Shown piece by piece: positions 26,737-36,226 of a stretch of 64,000 nucleotides of DNA. The notes under the pieces are model-generated. The model saw only the letters and a program-made list of their open reading frames with translations. It had not been told where the DNA came from and ran no database searches. The stretch is from Hyphomonas sp. (GTDB taxonomy: Bacteria > Pseudomonadota > Alphaproteobacteria > Caulobacterales > Hyphomonadaceae): assembly GCF_018402285.1 (NCBI RefSeq), contig NZ_JAGYJH010000006.1, positions 248,847-312,846 on the forward strand. The letters run 5' to 3'. Both the position numbers and the translations under genes were made by a program. The first letter of the stretch is position 1, and each line of letters starts with the position of its first letter.

Positions 26737-26877
26737 GGGCGCATCCTTCTGCAAGCAGAAAGTATGTCCTGCATGCTATGTATACCGCCAGCATCCCCCA
26801 ATTAAAAGTCTTTGAAAGATATATATTATTTACCCGGAAATTCCGCATGGAAACAGGGTTGCAGTTTCTGCCGGCGC

Positions 26878-28089
26878 CTAATCCTCAAACACAATCTCCG
26901 GCGCCGGTTTCGTCACCAGCTCGTCCAGCGCAATCGCCACGCGCCGCGCAAGTTTCAGAAAAACGTCCGCGGCAGGACCTTTCACCAGCGCTGCCGGCGT
27001 GCCCGCGTCGCCCGCTTCGCGGATCGCCTGCAGCATCGGGATTTCGGCCAGAAGAGGCAGGCCCAGCGCCTTGGCCATCTTCGCTCCGCCGCCTTCGCCC
27101 ATCAGGTAATGGCGGTTTCCGGCCGGGTCTTCAAACCAGCTCATTGTCTCGGCAATGCCGATCACGGGCACATGCGTCTTGGCAAACATCGCCGCGCCCC
27201 GGCGCACATCCGCGAGGGCAACTTCCTGCGGCGTCGTCACGATGATCGCCGCCGTCACCGGCACCTTCTGCGCAATCGCCAGCTGCGCGTCGCCCGTGCC
27301 CGGCGGGGTGTCAATGATGAGAATGTCGAGCGGGTCCTCCGCCGTGCCCCATTCGGCATCGTTCAGCAGCTGGGTAATCGCCGACATGACAATCGGCCCG
27401 CGCCAGATCATCGGGGCGTCCGGATCAGACAAGTATCCGATCGACAGCGTCTTCATCCCGTGCGCCTCCACCGGGATCAGCTTCTTGCCAGGGGAAGTTC
27501 CGGGCTCAGCGTTCACGGTCCCCAGCATGGTCGGGATGGAAGGGCCGTAGATGTCGGCGTCGAGCAGGCCGACCTTCATGCCTGCCTTGGCCATCGCGGC
27601 GGCAAGGTTCACCGCGACGGTCGACTTGCCGACCCCGCCCTTGGCGCTGGCGACCACCAGGATGCGTGCAATGCCCGGAACAGGTCTCATCGCGGTCGCA
27701 GGCGGCGGAGCGCCCTGGTTCATTGCCTCATCGGAAAGGCGCGCGCCCTTGGTCACGCGGCGTGTTCCCGCCGGCGGGGCAGGGGTCAGATAGAGGCCGG
27801 AGCTGGCCGGCTCTGGCGTCTTTTTTGTATGCGAATGGCGCGGGGCCGGCGCCGTTTCGGCGGTCAGCACGGTGGTCACTTTCTCGATGCCGGAAATGCG
27901 CGAGGCGGCGTTCTCCGCCTCGATCCGCCGCGCTTCGGCGGTGGCCGCGTCGGCCATGTCTGCCCGGATCACCAGGATCGCCCGGCCGTCCTCTCCCACA
28001 GTGACGGACTCAAGCCAGTCAGGCATCCCCAGCGCGCTGCGCACGGTGGCGGCGAGCTTCTCCCGGGCTTTCTGCCTTGATCCAAACAT
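26878..28089 (-). CDS. mrp: Mrp/NBP35-type iron-sulfur carrier ATPase
   Basis: P-loop ATPase that carries and delivers Fe-S clusters (ApbC/Mrp), 403 residues. An N-terminal MIP18-like domain (about residues 1-90, beginning MFGSRQKAREKL) is joined by a proline-rich linker to the ATPase domain with the deviant Walker A VASAKGGVGKSTVAVNL, DADIYGPSIPTMLG and IDTPPGTGDAQLAI. The C-terminal CxxC of many Mrp proteins is not visible. AGGAAG precedes the ATG at 28089; the track start adds ten residues. It diverges from hflK. Confidence 0.93.
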   Translation of the reverse strand: MFGSRQKAREKLAATVRSALGMPDWLESVTVGEDGRAILVIRADMADAATAEARRIEAENAASRISGIEKVTTVLTAETAPAPRHSHTKKTPEPASSGLYLTPAPPAGTRRVTKGARLSDEAMNQGAPPPATAMRPVPGIARILVVASAKGGVGKSTVAVNLAAAMAKAGMKVGLLDADIYGPSIPTMLGTVNAEPGTSPGKKLIPVEAHGMKTLSIGYLSDPDAPMIWRGPIVMSAITQLLNDAEWGTAEDPLDILIIDTPPGTGDAQLAIAQKVPVTAAIIVTTPQEVALADVRRGAAMFAKTHVPVIGIAETMSWFEDPAGNRHYLMGEGGGAKMAKALGLPLLAEIPMLQAIREAGDAGTPAALVKGPAADVFLKLARRVAIALDELVTKPAPEIVFED

Positions 28090-28244
28090 TAAGACTTCCT
28101 CGGCTAAGAACGGGATCAATCGGCCTGTACGGGCGCCCCTGCCCGCCGGAATGCGGCATTTTTGCTGCGCCGGGAAGCCGATTTAGCGTGCAGACTGCAA
28201 CAGACACTCTATATAGGCGTCAAACGCAGATTTCAGGAGGCTGA

Positions 28245-29393
28245 ATGCCCTGGGACGACAAGACTAAAGGCTCTGGCCCGTGGGGCGGGGGCGGCTCGGG
28301 TAACAATGGCGGTGAGGGCGGTTCTCCCTGGAACAGGCCCGGAAAACCCGATTCCGGTAAGGAAAAAGATCAACCCGCCGATCTGGAAGAACAGATGCGC
28401 CGCATGCAGGAGCGCTTTCGACAGCGCCGGAACGGCGGCGGTGGGGGCCGCAAGGGCGGCGCAGGCGGCGGCGGTCTTGGCCGCGGCGCGGGCCCGTTGG
28501 GCATCCTCGTCATCGTCGGCGTCGGCCTTCTGGCCTGGCTCTCGACCAGCATCGTGGTTGTTGACCCGACCCAGCAGGCCGCGGTCTTCCGCTTCGGCAA
28601 ATGGCAGGCAAACTACGGCCCCGGCCTGCATTTCCACCTGCCAGCCCCGCTGGAAAGCCACCGGCTGATCCAGGTGGAAACCCGAAACGAAACCCGCATC
28701 GGCAACACTCAGGACGAGAGCCTGATGCTGACGGAGGACGAAAACATCGTCGATATCCACTTCTCCATTATCTGGAAAGTCGACACGCAGAACCCTGAAA
28801 ACTACGTCCTGAACGTGCGCGATCCGGACATGACGGTCGCCATGGTCGGGGAGTCGGTGATGCGCGAAGTGGTCGGCAAGACCCGCCTTCAGGACATCAT
28901 CACCACCGAACGCGACCAGGTCCAGCAACAGGTTGCCGAGCAGACCCAGACCCTGCTCAATGAATACCGCGCCGGCGTGCAGGTCCTGCAGGTGCAGATC
29001 GGCAAGGCCGACCCGCCCCAGCCGGTCATCGAGGCGTTCAACGACGTGAACGTTGCCGAACAGGACGCCGAGACACTCACCAACCAGGCCACCCAGTTCG
29101 CCAACCAGATCGTCCCGCAGGCCCGCGGTACGGCCTCCCGCCTCCAGCAGGAAGCCGAAGCCTACCGCGACCAGATCGTGGCCGACGCAAACGGTGAAGC
29201 CGCCCGCTTCGACCAGATCTACGAAGAATACCGCAAGGCGCCCCGCGTCACGCGCGAACGCATGTATCTGGAAACCATGGAGCGTGTGCTCGAGCGGTCC
29301 GACAAGCTGATCCTTGATCAGAATTCCGGCGCTGTGCCCTATCTGCCCCTTGAGCGGTCGCGGCCCCAAACCACTACGGGAGGAGATCGCTGA
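28245..29393 (+). CDS. hflK: HflK, SPFH-domain subunit of the FtsH-regulating complex
   Basis: Inner-membrane SPFH/prohibitin protein that, with HflC, forms the large periplasmic vault controlling FtsH protease. The 382-residue protein has a glycine-rich cytoplasmic N-terminus, one membrane helix (LGILVIVGVGLLAWLSTSI, about residues 85-103), then the SPFH domain (VVVDPTQQAAVFRFGKW, GLHFHLPAPLE) and a long coiled coil (ARGTASRLQQEAEAYRDQIV). CAGGAGG lies just before the ATG. The stop overlaps the hflC start as TGATG. Confidence 0.96.
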   Translation: MPWDDKTKGSGPWGGGGSGNNGGEGGSPWNRPGKPDSGKEKDQPADLEEQMRRMQERFRQRRNGGGGGRKGGAGGGGLGRGAGPLGILVIVGVGLLAWLSTSIVVVDPTQQAAVFRFGKWQANYGPGLHFHLPAPLESHRLIQVETRNETRIGNTQDESLMLTEDENIVDIHFSIIWKVDTQNPENYVLNVRDPDMTVAMVGESVMREVVGKTRLQDIITTERDQVQQQVAEQTQTLLNEYRAGVQVLQVQIGKADPPQPVIEAFNDVNVAEQDAETLTNQATQFANQIVPQARGTASRLQQEAEAYRDQIVADANGEAARFDQIYEEYRKAPRVTRERMYLETMERVLERSDKLILDQNSGAVPYLPLERSRPQTTTGGDR

Positions 29394-30289
29394 TGCGCGC
29401 TTTCGGTTGGCTTATCCTGGTCCTGTCCATCGTTGGACTGGTCATTGCCTCAAACGTTTTCTACATCGTCCGCCAGTCCGAGCAGGCCATCGTGCTTGAA
29501 GTCGGCCGCCCGGTCGGCATCATCAATGCGCCGGGTACGGATCAGGCGGGTCTTCACATGAAGATCCCCGTCTATCAGCAGGTCGAGATTCTCGACAAAC
29601 GCAACCTTGGTCTTGATGTCGAAGGCATCCAGGTCATCGCATCTGACCAGCGCCGGCTGCAGGTCGATGCGTTCGTGCGCTGGCGTATCAGCGATCCGCT
29701 CCTCTACTATCAAAGCTTCCGCACCGAGCGCGTCGCGGCCCAGCAGATCAACACGGTCACTGTCGCAGCGATCCGCGCTGTTCTGGGTGATGTGCCGGTT
29801 CCGGAAATCATCTCCGGACAGCGCGCCGCGCTGATGGGTGATATCCGCACTAATGTGAACCGGGAACTGGCAAAGGCCGGGGTCGACATCATCGATGTCC
29901 GTATCCGGCAGGCAGACCTTCCCAACGAAGTTGCCGAAGGCGTCTATGAGCGGATGCGGACAGCACGTCTGCAGGAAGCCCAGCGCATTCGTTCGGAAGG
30001 GGAGGAGCGGGCCCGCCTGATCCGCGCCCAGGCCGAACGCGAGCAGACCGTTCTGGAAGCCCAGGCTCGTGAAGCCGCCGAGAAGGTTCGCGGTGAGGGC
30101 GATGCCCGCGCCACCGAAATCTATGCGACGGCCTACAACAAGGATGCCGAATTCTTCCGCTTCCAGCGCGCGCTGGTGGCTTGCGAAAAAGCAATCCAGC
30201 AGGGAACGCAGCTGGTCATCAGCCCCGGTTCGATGGGTATCTGTGACCAGTTCTTCGACAGCGCCCGCGCTGCCGGAACCCCGCGCTAG
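29393..30289 (+). CDS. hflC: HflC, SPFH-domain partner of HflK
   Basis: Second subunit of the HflKC complex, 298 residues. A single N-terminal membrane helix (AFGWLILVLSIVGLVIASNVF) leads to the SPFH domain with YIVRQSEQAIVLEVGRPVG, RRLQVDAFVRWRISDPLLYY, and a coiled-coil region rich in Glu, Arg and Ala. It ends with a short tail containing cysteines (VACEKAIQQ, GICDQF). Translation is coupled to hflK. DUF2065 and degP follow on the same strand, a common alphaproteobacterial arrangement. Confidence 0.96.
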   Translation: MRAFGWLILVLSIVGLVIASNVFYIVRQSEQAIVLEVGRPVGIINAPGTDQAGLHMKIPVYQQVEILDKRNLGLDVEGIQVIASDQRRLQVDAFVRWRISDPLLYYQSFRTERVAAQQINTVTVAAIRAVLGDVPVPEIISGQRAALMGDIRTNVNRELAKAGVDIIDVRIRQADLPNEVAEGVYERMRTARLQEAQRIRSEGEERARLIRAQAEREQTVLEAQAREAAEKVRGEGDARATEIYATAYNKDAEFFRFQRALVACEKAIQQGTQLVISPGSMGICDQFFDSARAAGTPR

Positions 30290-30307
30290 CCGGCTGCGGG
30301 CTGCGCG

Positions 30308-30508
30308 ATGAGCGCGATCACGCTCGCCCTTGCCGGTTTCGGCGTCTGGCTGCTGGTGGAAGGCGCGCTTTGCGCCATCGCGCCGGACTACATGCGCCGG
30401 ATTGGCCAGCTATTGTCCAACATGCCAGCCCGCGATCTTGCGATCGGCGGGCTGGTGGTTGCAGCCCTGGGCGTCGGGCTCCTGATGCTGGCAGTGCGAA
30501 CAGCCTGA
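30308..30508 (+). CDS. DUF2065 small membrane protein
   Basis: Two-helix inner-membrane protein of 66 residues. It matches DUF2065: MSAITLALAGFGVWLLVEGA, APDYMRRIGQLL, then GGLVVAALGVGLLMLAV. This domain is usually encoded next to hflK/hflC, as here, and is thought to be connected with the complex, though no function is established. It begins 18 bases after hflC, and 89 bases separate it from degP. Confidence 0.88.
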   Translation: MSAITLALAGFGVWLLVEGALCAIAPDYMRRIGQLLSNMPARDLAIGGLVVAALGVGLLMLAVRTA

Positions 30509-30597
30509 GACTGTTGCAACTGGCGGCTAAAGCGCCATAGTCATCGTTAAAGACATTCCAGGCACGCCGGGCCTCATACCTGCCGCGCGCCAGAGAA

Positions 30598-32076
30598 ATG
30601 ACCGTGAAGGGAGTCACCTCCACCATGATCCGGACCGCCGCCGCGGTGTTTGCCCTGATATGCGTCATGGCCCCTGTCAGTCTCGCCCAGACGGGCGGCA
30701 GCCTGTCGCGTCCCGGCGTTCCGGCCGATGCCAGGACCGCGCCGCAAAGTTTCAGCGCGCTGTCGAAGCGCCTTATGCCGGCCGTGGTCAACATCTCGAC
30801 CTCTCAGGTTGTGGCAACCCGCCTGCCGACCTTCCCGGAAGGCTCGCCAGCCGAGCGGTTCAACGAATATTTCGGCCGCAATGATGACGGCTTCCAGCGG
30901 CAGGGCTCACTCGGATCAGGCTTTGTCATCAGCGCGGACGGGTACATCGTCACCAACAATCACGTGATCGAGAAAGCAGACACGATCGAGGTGACCTTCT
31001 CCGACGGCCGCACGCTGGATGCCAAGATCATCGGACGGGACAAGGACACCGACATAGCTGTCCTCAAGATTTCCTCGCGCACGCCGTTGCCCTTCGTGGA
31101 CCTTGCCGACAGTGACGAGGCCGAGGTCGGCGACTGGGTGATTGCCATCGGCAACCCGCTCGGCTTTGGCGGTTCGGTATCGGCGGGCATCATTTCGGCG
31201 ACGGGCCGCGACCTCAATACGGGGCGGTCGGACAATTTCATCCAGACCGACGCGGCCATCAACCAGGGTAATTCCGGCGGGCCGCTGTTCAATCTGAACG
31301 GCCAGGTTGTGGGCGTGAATACGGCCATCATCTCCCAGTCGGGCGGGTCCATCGGGCTTGGTTTTTCGGTTCCCTCCAACACCGTCAAACGCATTTCCGC
31401 GGCGCTCATCAAGGATGGCCGGGTGAGCCGCCCCTGGCTCGGCGTGAACGTGCAGGATGCTGACGCGTCCCTGATCAAGGCCTACCGGGCCAAGGGCACG
31501 ACCGGCGCGATTGTCACCCGCATCACCGATGCCAGCCCCGCCGCCAAGGCGAAGCTGGAAGTGGGGGATCTCATCCTCTCCATCGACGGTCGGACGGTCG
31601 CCGGTGTCCGCGACATGACCCGCCAGCTTTCGGAAAAGCCGATCGGCAAGGCGGTGACGTTCAGCATCGTGCGCGATGGCCGCCAGCGCGATGTTCCGGT
31701 GATCCTCGGCGAGCTGCCCGACGAGGACGAACCGGCAACTGCCGCTCCGTCTGAAACAGCCGGCATGTCGAATGATCTCGGCGCCGATCTCGTCGCGCTT
31801 GATGATGATGTCCGCCGCCGGTTCGGCGCGCCCCGCGACATGAACGGCGTGGCCGTGACGGCCGTGAGCACGCGCGGACGGGCCTACAACAAGCTGCGCA
31901 AGGGCGATGTGATCGTGGAAGTGAACTTCCAGCCGGTCAGCGCGGTGGCCGATGTGATCAAGCGGCTCGACACCGCCATGCAGTCGCCCAACCAGCCGAT
32001 CCTGATCCGCGTGAAGCGGCGCGGCGAGACCGGCGGGTGGTTTGACCAGTTCGTCTCCATCGAGATCAAGAAATAG
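30598..32076 (+). CDS. degP: Periplasmic Do-type serine protease
   Basis: HtrA/DegP-family protease-chaperone, 492 residues from this ATG. After a signal peptide (VFALICVMAPVSLAQ) the trypsin-like domain carries His in TNNHVIEK, Asp in DKDTDIAVLK and Ser in NQGNSGGPLF, a complete catalytic triad. Two PDZ domains follow (PWLGVNVQDAD and GVAVTAVSTRGRAYN regions). An ATG at 30625 (MIRTAAAVF) has the better ribosome-binding site, AAGGGAG, and gives a more typical signal peptide, so it may be the real start. Located next to hflKC, it fits a membrane quality-control cluster. Confidence 0.94.
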   Translation: MTVKGVTSTMIRTAAAVFALICVMAPVSLAQTGGSLSRPGVPADARTAPQSFSALSKRLMPAVVNISTSQVVATRLPTFPEGSPAERFNEYFGRNDDGFQRQGSLGSGFVISADGYIVTNNHVIEKADTIEVTFSDGRTLDAKIIGRDKDTDIAVLKISSRTPLPFVDLADSDEAEVGDWVIAIGNPLGFGGSVSAGIISATGRDLNTGRSDNFIQTDAAINQGNSGGPLFNLNGQVVGVNTAIISQSGGSIGLGFSVPSNTVKRISAALIKDGRVSRPWLGVNVQDADASLIKAYRAKGTTGAIVTRITDASPAAKAKLEVGDLILSIDGRTVAGVRDMTRQLSEKPIGKAVTFSIVRDGRQRDVPVILGELPDEDEPATAAPSETAGMSNDLGADLVALDDDVRRRFGAPRDMNGVAVTAVSTRGRAYNKLRKGDVIVEVNFQPVSAVADVIKRLDTAMQSPNQPILIRVKRRGETGGWFDQFVSIEIKK

Positions 32077-32230
32077 GGGAATTCTCCGGTGTTTTCAGGG
32101 CCTGGCGGGGATGACGCTGCGTCACAGTCCTGTCAAACATTAGGGAAAACATGCCGAATTGGCTCGCCAAGGGCGGCAACGCACGCTAAGGACTGCACAA
32201 ACTGACCTTTTGACGGGCTGAGGCAGAGAT

Positions 32231-32317
32231 ATGATCCATCCTTCCCTGATTGCGATTGCCGCTATTGTTATTGTGTTCGCCATCCTGAATCTCATAGAGT
32301 TCAAGCGTCTCGATTAA
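32231..32317 (+). CDS. 28-residue single-helix membrane peptide
   Basis: A short ORF below the track cutoff. The product begins MIHPSLIAIAAIVIVFAILN and ends LIEFKRLD: one membrane helix with a charged C-terminal tail. GAGGCAGAG precedes the ATG. It ends 18 bases before the antiporter gene and is probably in its transcript. Very small proteins ending in NLIEFxRLD recur in alphaproteobacteria as far as I recall, which supports it as real. Function unknown. Confidence 0.6.
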   Translation: MIHPSLIAIAAIVIVFAILNLIEFKRLD

Positions 32318-32335
32318 CGCTCAGGGGAGCAGGCG

Positions 32336-33328
32336 GTGCCCGATCCCATCCTGCTCATTTCCCTTTTTGGCGGGCTGCTGCTCATGGCGGTTGCCGGCGA
32401 CCTGCTTGTGCGGGGCGCGCTCGGATTAGGCCGTGCGATGGGCGTCTCGCCCCTGGTTGCGGGTATCTTCATTGTCGGTTTCGGCACGTCGGCGCCCGAG
32501 ATGTTCATCTCGGCCAATGCCGCACTTAACGGCAATCCCGGCCTCGCTATCGGCAATATCGTCGGCTCCAACATTGCCAACCTCCTCATGGTCGCGGCCA
32601 TTCCGGCGCTGTTTTTCCCCTACCGTACAGGCGGGACCGGGCAGGGGCGGGCCTTGTTCATGCTGCTCCTCGCTACCGGCATCTGGATCGGCATGACGGC
32701 CATCATGCCGCTCGATCCGCTGATGGGCATCTGCTTCCTGTTCGTGCTGGTCGGCTATACCGGTCTCTCGATCTTTGCCGCGCGGCATGACGAACTCGCC
32801 GGGCGCGGCGTTGCCGATGGCGAGCCGGCCGTGACCATCAATCCTCCTGTCTGGCGGGCAATTTTTTATGTGCCGCTGGGCATTGCTGGCCTTCTCTATG
32901 CATCGGGCATGATCATTACCGGCGGTGAAGGCGTGGCGCGGCATCTGGGAGTGCCTGATGAGTGGATCGGTCTGACCATCCTGGCGCTGGGCACGTCGCT
33001 GCCGGAGATCGGCGCGGGGCTGGCGGCCGCATTCCGCCAGCGGGGCGATGTGGTGGCAGGAAACATCCTCGGCTCCAACGTGTTCAACCTTCTGGGCGCG
33101 GGCGGGATTGTGGCCCTCTTCGGGCCGTTTGAAGTGGCGCCGATGTTCCTGCGCTATGACCACTGGGTCATGGGGATAACGGCGCTGCTGTTCGCGGTGC
33201 TGATACTGCTGCGTGTGCGGATGGGACGGCTTCTGGGCGTTCTGCTGCTGCTGATCTATGCGGCGTACATCTACGGTCTGGTAACGGGCACGAACCTGCT
33301 GGCGCTGGCGCAGATGGTGACGGGATGA
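32336..33328 (+). CDS. Calcium/sodium:cation antiporter, CaCA family
   Basis: Inner-membrane exchanger of the YrbG/CaCA type, 330 residues and about ten helices. The two alpha repeats are clear: GFGTSAPEMFISANAAL with GNIVGSNIANLL, and ALGTSLPEIGAGLAAAF with GNILGSNVFNLLGAGG; the Glu and Asn/Ser residues in them bind the ion. The start is GTG at 32336 with AGGGGAG eight bases upstream. The stop overlaps the next gene as ATGA. Confidence 0.92.
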   Translation: MPDPILLISLFGGLLLMAVAGDLLVRGALGLGRAMGVSPLVAGIFIVGFGTSAPEMFISANAALNGNPGLAIGNIVGSNIANLLMVAAIPALFFPYRTGGTGQGRALFMLLLATGIWIGMTAIMPLDPLMGICFLFVLVGYTGLSIFAARHDELAGRGVADGEPAVTINPPVWRAIFYVPLGIAGLLYASGMIITGGEGVARHLGVPDEWIGLTILALGTSLPEIGAGLAAAFRQRGDVVAGNILGSNVFNLLGAGGIVALFGPFEVAPMFLRYDHWVMGITALLFAVLILLRVRMGRLLGVLLLLIYAAYIYGLVTGTNLLALAQMVTG

Positions 33329-34077
33329 CACCCAAAGGCGCGCTGGTGACAGGGGCGGGCGGCCGCCTTGGCCGGGCCATGGCCGAGGCGCTTGGCGCCG
33401 ATGGATGGGCGGTAGCGGTGCATTACCGGGGCTCTGCCGAGGGCGCCGAGGAGACAGCGGCAACAATTCGCTCGGCTGGCGGACGGGCCGAAATCATCGC
33501 GTGTGACCTCTCTGACGAGGCCCGGAGGGCGTCACTGCTTGGCCAAGTCCGGTCAATCCTGGCCCTTCCGGTGACGCTTCTGGTCAATTCGGCCTCCACG
33601 TTTACCAGCGACAGCACGGCCGGGCATACACGCGAAGGCTGGGACCATCACTTCGAGCCAAACCTGCGCGCGCCGGTTCATCTTGCCCAGCAGCTGGCCG
33701 CAAACCTTCCCGATGGAGAGCGCGGGCTGGTCGTCAACCTGATCGACCAGAAGGTGCTCAAGCTCAATCCGCTGTTCTTCACCTATACCCTCTCCAAGGC
33801 GGCGTTGTGGCAGGCGACGCGGATGCTGGCGCAGGGACTGGCGCCGAATGTGCGGGTCAACGCCATCGCGCCAGGGCCAACACTGCAGAGCGTCCACCAG
33901 AGCGACGCGCAGTTTGCCGCCGAGCGGGCCGCCACGCTGACCGGCGAGGGCAGCAACCCGGAGGAGATCGTCCGGGCTCTGCGCTATCTGGTTTCGGCCT
34001 CCAGTGTGACCGGCCAGATGATTGCGTCGGATGGCGGTCAGCATCTCATGTGGCAGACGCCCGACACCCAGATTTGA
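33325..34077 (+). CDS. SDR oxidoreductase, FolM/pteridine reductase-like
   Basis: Short-chain dehydrogenase of 250 residues with TGAGGRLGRAMAEAL (cofactor loop), LLVNSASTF in place of NNAG, and YTLSK as the catalytic Y-x3-K. LLVNSASTF, HFEPNLRAPVHLAQQL, VNLIDQKVLKLNPLFFTYTL and NAIAPGP are typical of FolM/dihydromonapterin reductase and pteridine reductase 1, which reduce pterins or folate. The assignment at subgroup level is likely but unproven. It is coupled to the antiporter by a 4-base overlap and followed 10 bases later by the aldolase-like gene. Confidence 0.82.
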   Translation: MTPKGALVTGAGGRLGRAMAEALGADGWAVAVHYRGSAEGAEETAATIRSAGGRAEIIACDLSDEARRASLLGQVRSILALPVTLLVNSASTFTSDSTAGHTREGWDHHFEPNLRAPVHLAQQLAANLPDGERGLVVNLIDQKVLKLNPLFFTYTLSKAALWQATRMLAQGLAPNVRVNAIAPGPTLQSVHQSDAQFAAERAATLTGEGSNPEEIVRALRYLVSASSVTGQMIASDGGQHLMWQTPDTQI

Positions 34078-34087
34078 GAGACTGACA

Positions 34088-35125
34088 ATGAACTTTTCCT
34101 CCGACACGGCCGCGCCGGCCCACCCATCCGTGCTGGAGGCGATGATGCGGGCCAATAGCGGGCCTGCTCCCAGCTATGGCGCCGACAAAGTGACAGCCCG
34201 GGTCCGGGCACAGCTGGCGCGCGTATTCGAGACGGACGATTTCGATTTCTGGATCACGCCGTCGGGCACAGCGGCGAACGCGCTGGCGCTGTCCTGTTTC
34301 TGCCCGCCGATCCATTCGGTGATCTGTCACCAGGAAGCGCATATCCAGATGGATGAGCGCGGAGCCGTGGAGTTCTTCACCGGCGGCGGCCGGCTGCACC
34401 TCATGCCGGGCGAGGGAGCAAAGCTCGATCATGATCTGTTTGCGGAGTATCTGCTCAATTATGATCCAGGCTTTGTGCACGCCACGCCCCCGGCGGTGCT
34501 GTCGCTGACCAATCTTACCGAATGCGGCACAGCCTATTCGGCCGATGAGGTCGCCCGGTTTGCGAAGCGCGCAAACCTCGGCGGCCTTGCGGTGCACCTG
34601 GACGGTGCGCGCTTTGGAAATGCGCTGGCGCATACCGGCGCCAGCCCCGCGCAGATGAGCTGGCAGGCCGGCGTGGACGTGCTGACGCTGGGGCTGACCA
34701 AGACCGGCGCGCTCAGCTGCGATGTTGTGATCCTGTTTGGGCAGGCCAAGGCAAAGGGCAAGGAGCTGCGCGCGCGGGCCAAGCGTGCAGGCCACATGCC
34801 AGCCAAGATGCGCTTCCTGGCGGCGCAGGCCGAGGCGATGCTGGAGGGCGGGTTGTGGCTCGATCTTTCGCGCCACGCCAATGCGATGGCGCAGAAGCTG
34901 GCGGCGGTGTTCCGCGAGGACAGCATTGAGCTGGCCTGGGATGTTCAGGGCAATGAGGTTTTTGCTCTGCTTGACCCCCATGACATCGACAAGCTGCAGG
35001 AGGACGGCGCAGCCTTCTATGCCGAGTGGCCGGGCGGATCGAGCCGGTTTGTGTGTTCCTGGGCGACCACAGAGGCAGAGATCGAAAGTGTACGCGAAAC
35101 GCTGAAGCGGCCTATGCGGAAGTAG
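34088..35125 (+). CDS. Threonine aldolase-like PLP enzyme
   Basis: Fold-type I PLP enzyme of the beta-eliminating lyase/low-specificity threonine aldolase family, 345 residues. Features are the N-terminal NFSSDTAAPAHPSVLEAM, the cofactor-stacking His in CHQEAHIQMDERGA, LHLDGARFGNAL-type metal/PLP Asp (seen as VHLDGARFGNAL) and the Schiff-base Lys in LGLTKTGAL. It would split L-threonine or allo-threonine to glycine and acetaldehyde. The ATG at 34088 fits the family N-terminus; the track start is 22 codons too early. It overlaps the end of the converging tetR gene by 14 bases. Confidence 0.9.
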   Translation: MNFSSDTAAPAHPSVLEAMMRANSGPAPSYGADKVTARVRAQLARVFETDDFDFWITPSGTAANALALSCFCPPIHSVICHQEAHIQMDERGAVEFFTGGGRLHLMPGEGAKLDHDLFAEYLLNYDPGFVHATPPAVLSLTNLTECGTAYSADEVARFAKRANLGGLAVHLDGARFGNALAHTGASPAQMSWQAGVDVLTLGLTKTGALSCDVVILFGQAKAKGKELRARAKRAGHMPAKMRFLAAQAEAMLEGGLWLDLSRHANAMAQKLAAVFREDSIELAWDVQGNEVFALLDPHDIDKLQEDGAAFYAEWPGGSSRFVCSWATTEAEIESVRETLKRPMRK

Positions 35126-35738
35126 GCGTTAGTGCCTTGCCGAGCCAGCCCTGCAGTGTGCTGATGACTTTGCTAAAGTCGATGGGGGCCGAGGTCGCGC
35201 CGCCGAGCAGCTCCTGGTGGAGGCTCATGACGAGCAGGGGAGAGAGGGCGGCCAGCGCCGCAGCGCGCAGGGCCGCCTCGTCCTGCGGGGCGCCGGGGGT
35301 GGCCCGGAGTTTGTCTGAAACAGCGTTCAGGGCAGGCTCGAGCACCTTTTCAAGGTACGCCTGGCCGATGGTTTCGTCGGCGAGGCCTTCGATCAGGCCG
35401 AAGGCGTGGGCCCGGATGAACCCGCCAAGGCGCATGCCGGCTTCAGAGATGCGGAAATATTCCTCGAAGGCGGTGGCTGGGTTGGCCGAGGGCAGGGCGA
35501 CGACAGCCCAGAGGGGCGCGCCCTTGCGGCCGATGTTTTCGAGGATTTCGATGATGAGGCCCTGCCGGTCTCCGAAATAATGGCGCAGGGTCGGCTCAGA
35601 CGCATTCATCGCCTGGGCGAACTGGCGCAGCGAGGGGCGACGCAAATCGGCGGAGAGGGCAAAATCGGTCAGCGCGTCGAGCAGGGCGGCGCGTTTGGCG
35701 TCAAAGTCATGATTGCGGGCGCCCGCTGGCCTTGGCAT
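35112..35738 (-). CDS. TetR-family transcriptional regulator
   Basis: Regulator of 208 residues with an N-terminal TetR helix-turn-helix (about residues 15-60; RQFAQAMNASEPTLRHYFGD is the recognition region) and a ligand-binding C-terminal helical domain. The ATG at 35738 has AGGGAGA at an 8-base spacing; the TTG at 35744 used by the track is unlikely. It stands alone between the aldolase-like gene and rnpB. The target is unknown; no operator palindrome was found nearby. Confidence 0.88.
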   Translation of the reverse strand: MPRPAGARNHDFDAKRAALLDALTDFALSADLRRPSLRQFAQAMNASEPTLRHYFGDRQGLIIEILENIGRKGAPLWAVVALPSANPATAFEEYFRISEAGMRLGGFIRAHAFGLIEGLADETIGQAYLEKVLEPALNAVSDKLRATPGAPQDEAALRAAALAALSPLLVMSLHQELLGGATSAPIDFSKVISTLQGWLGKALTPTSA

Positions 35739-35847
35739 TCGCAAACTCTCCCTGCGGCGCCGGAATCGGGCGCATCCCCATTTCCTACATCACACCGGAG
35801 GCGATACCCGTCAACGCGGGCGATTCACGCGGGGCGGAGAGAAAATT

Positions 35848-36226
35848 AGACCAGATGGCCAATAAGCCGGGTTCTGTTCGTCCCTTGCGGGATCTGGCAG
35901 CCATTCCTCTGGGGCGTTCATTGCTGAACGCCTCGGCGCGACGCACCCGGGGCACGGGCGGCGGACAGCCCATATGTGCCCCCTACTTGGTCTTGCTCCG
36001 GGCGGGGTTTGCCATGCCAGCCCTGTTACCAGCGCTGCGGTGGGCTCTTACCCCACCCTTTCACCCTTACCCTCGGGCTGAAGCCTTCGGGCGGTTTCCT
36101 TTCTGTGGCACTTTCCCTCGGCTCACGCCGGGCGGCCGTTAGCCGTCGCCCTGTCCACCTGGAGCCCGGACTTTCCTCCAGCATGGGGTTACCCCCATAC
36201 CAGCGGCTGCCCGGCCATCTGGTCTG
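35848..36226 (-). ncRNA. rnpB: RNase P RNA
   Basis: Catalytic RNA of RNase P, which matures tRNA 5' ends. On the minus strand it shows the conserved 5' region GAGGAAAGTCCGGGCT, the GGGTAAGGGTGAAAGGGTG core, and the 3' ending ACAGAACCCGGCTTAT. ACCAGATGGCC at the 5' end (36214-36224) pairs perfectly with GGCCATCTGGT at the 3' end (35850-35860) to close helix P1, fixing the boundaries within a few bases. At about 375 bases it is a normal bacterial A-type length. No promoter was identified. Confidence 0.95.
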
